The notes under the pieces were generated by a model. The model had not been told where the DNA came from and did not search any database. It worked only from the letters and a program-made list of their open reading frames with translations. The translations under genes were made by a program, and so were the position numbers. 12,439 nt of DNA from JADGRF01 sp036382515 (GTDB lineage: Bacteria; Myxococcota_A; Polyangia; Polyangiales; JAFGIB01), in assembly GCA_036382515.1 (NCBI GenBank), contig DASVHQ010000026.1, forward strand, positions 1 to 12,439, written 5' to 3'. This document shows, piece after piece, positions 12,244 to 12,439 of this stretch (position 1 is the first letter of the stretch; each line of letters starts with the position of its first letter).

Positions 12244-12261
12244 ACAGAGCCCGAGACAGAG
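12239..12261 (+). repeat. 11-bp direct repeat in the right-hand intergenic region
   Basis: CCGAGACAGAG occurs at 12239-12249 and again at 12251-12261, separated by a single C. The 12-bp spacing places both copies on nearly the same face of the helix, as in some regulator-binding sites. The first copy overlaps the terminator-like hairpin. Confidence 0.6.
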
Positions 12262-12336
12262 AGCTTGGCGAACGAGGCGTTCGGGAGGGGGGCTGAGCGC
12301 GGGTCGATCGACGTGCAAGACCAAGCATTCATCGCA

Positions 12337-12365
12337 ACCTGCCGGGGCGCTTGGGGTCGGCAGGT
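12337..12365 (+). repeat. Inverted repeat in the right-hand intergenic region
   Basis: ACCTGCC (12337-12343) and GGCAGGT (12359-12365) form a 7-bp perfect inverted repeat around 15 bases. It lies about 24 bp upstream of the promoter-like element that points out of the window. It could be an operator or a weak hairpin. The stretch 12215-12439 otherwise shows no gene I can support. Confidence 0.35.
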
Positions 12366-12388
12366 CGCTCCGGAACGTGTCAACGCGT

Positions 12389-12418
12389 TTGAGACAGTGG
12401 TGATGAGAAATCTATGTT
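12389..12418 (+). promoter_or_regulatory. Sigma-70-like promoter directed out of the window
   Basis: TTGAGA (12389-12394, 5/6 match to TTGACA) is followed after 18 bases by TATGTT (12413-12418, 4/6 match to TATAAT), in the least GC-rich patch of the window. It would drive a gene starting beyond the right edge. Two short ATG-initiated frames (12403 and 12414) run off the end but overlap the element, so I do not call a gene. Confidence 0.4.
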
Positions 12419-12439
12419 GCGATCGAGGGGACGACCGAC

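Noticed and set aside
11126..12383. Long minus-strand frames opposite the Cys-repeat lipoprotein
   Set aside because: They mirror its regular cysteine and glycine codons and give Arg/Thr/Ala-rich products without known features. The plus strand has a strong ribosome-binding site and lipobox.

Overview
The window is GC-rich DNA of the kind found in large-genome myxobacteria (Myxococcota, probably Polyangia). Four things suggest this: lipoproteins with long Gly/Ala/Ser-rich linkers after the lipidated cysteine; repeated MopE-type acidic loops of the form CNGxDDDCDGxxDE; a C-terminal sorting tail resembling MYXO-CTERM; and several long cysteine-repeat surface proteins. No RNA genes, transposases, CRISPR arrays or phage genes are visible. 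Base composition looks uniform apart from a slightly AT-richer patch at the right end. The lineage is inferred from protein style, not from a marker gene.

Left part (1-2484, plus strand): the 3' end of a secreted-looking gene (3-320) is followed after 7 nt by a FadL/OmpP1-type outer-membrane transport protein (328-2022). Next comes a 174-nt non-coding stretch with two small hairpins. The second hairpin covers the ribosome-binding site and start codon of a short lipoprotein (2197-2466) that is little more than a signal peptide and a linker. Convergent to it, on the minus strand, is a complete membrane-anchored FtsH AAA+ zinc protease (2485-4320).

Right part (4418-12214, plus strand): this is the accessory core. 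Three closely spaced genes look like one operon. The first is a 1213-residue surface protein with a Gly-rich N-terminus, a von Willebrand A domain, five MopE loops, eight cysteine repeats and a sorting tail. The second, overlapping it by 3 nt, is a lipoprotein with four MopE loops and a formylglycine-generating-enzyme-like domain that lacks the catalytic cysteines. The third is an exported legumain/caspase-fold (clan CD, C13-like) peptidase carrying a canonical EF-hand loop. After a GC-rich hairpin comes a separate cysteine-repeat lipoprotein with a strong ribosome-binding site. The last 225 bases hold a hairpin, an 11-bp direct repeat and a promoter-like element directed out of the window.

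Taken together, 4418-12214 could encode a metal-dependent (probably calcium-dependent) surface assembly with its own clan CD protease or transamidase acting on the envelope. Domain identities and gene order can be read directly. The calcium dependence and the protease-substrate link are inference, and this is the best candidate in the window for an undescribed system.
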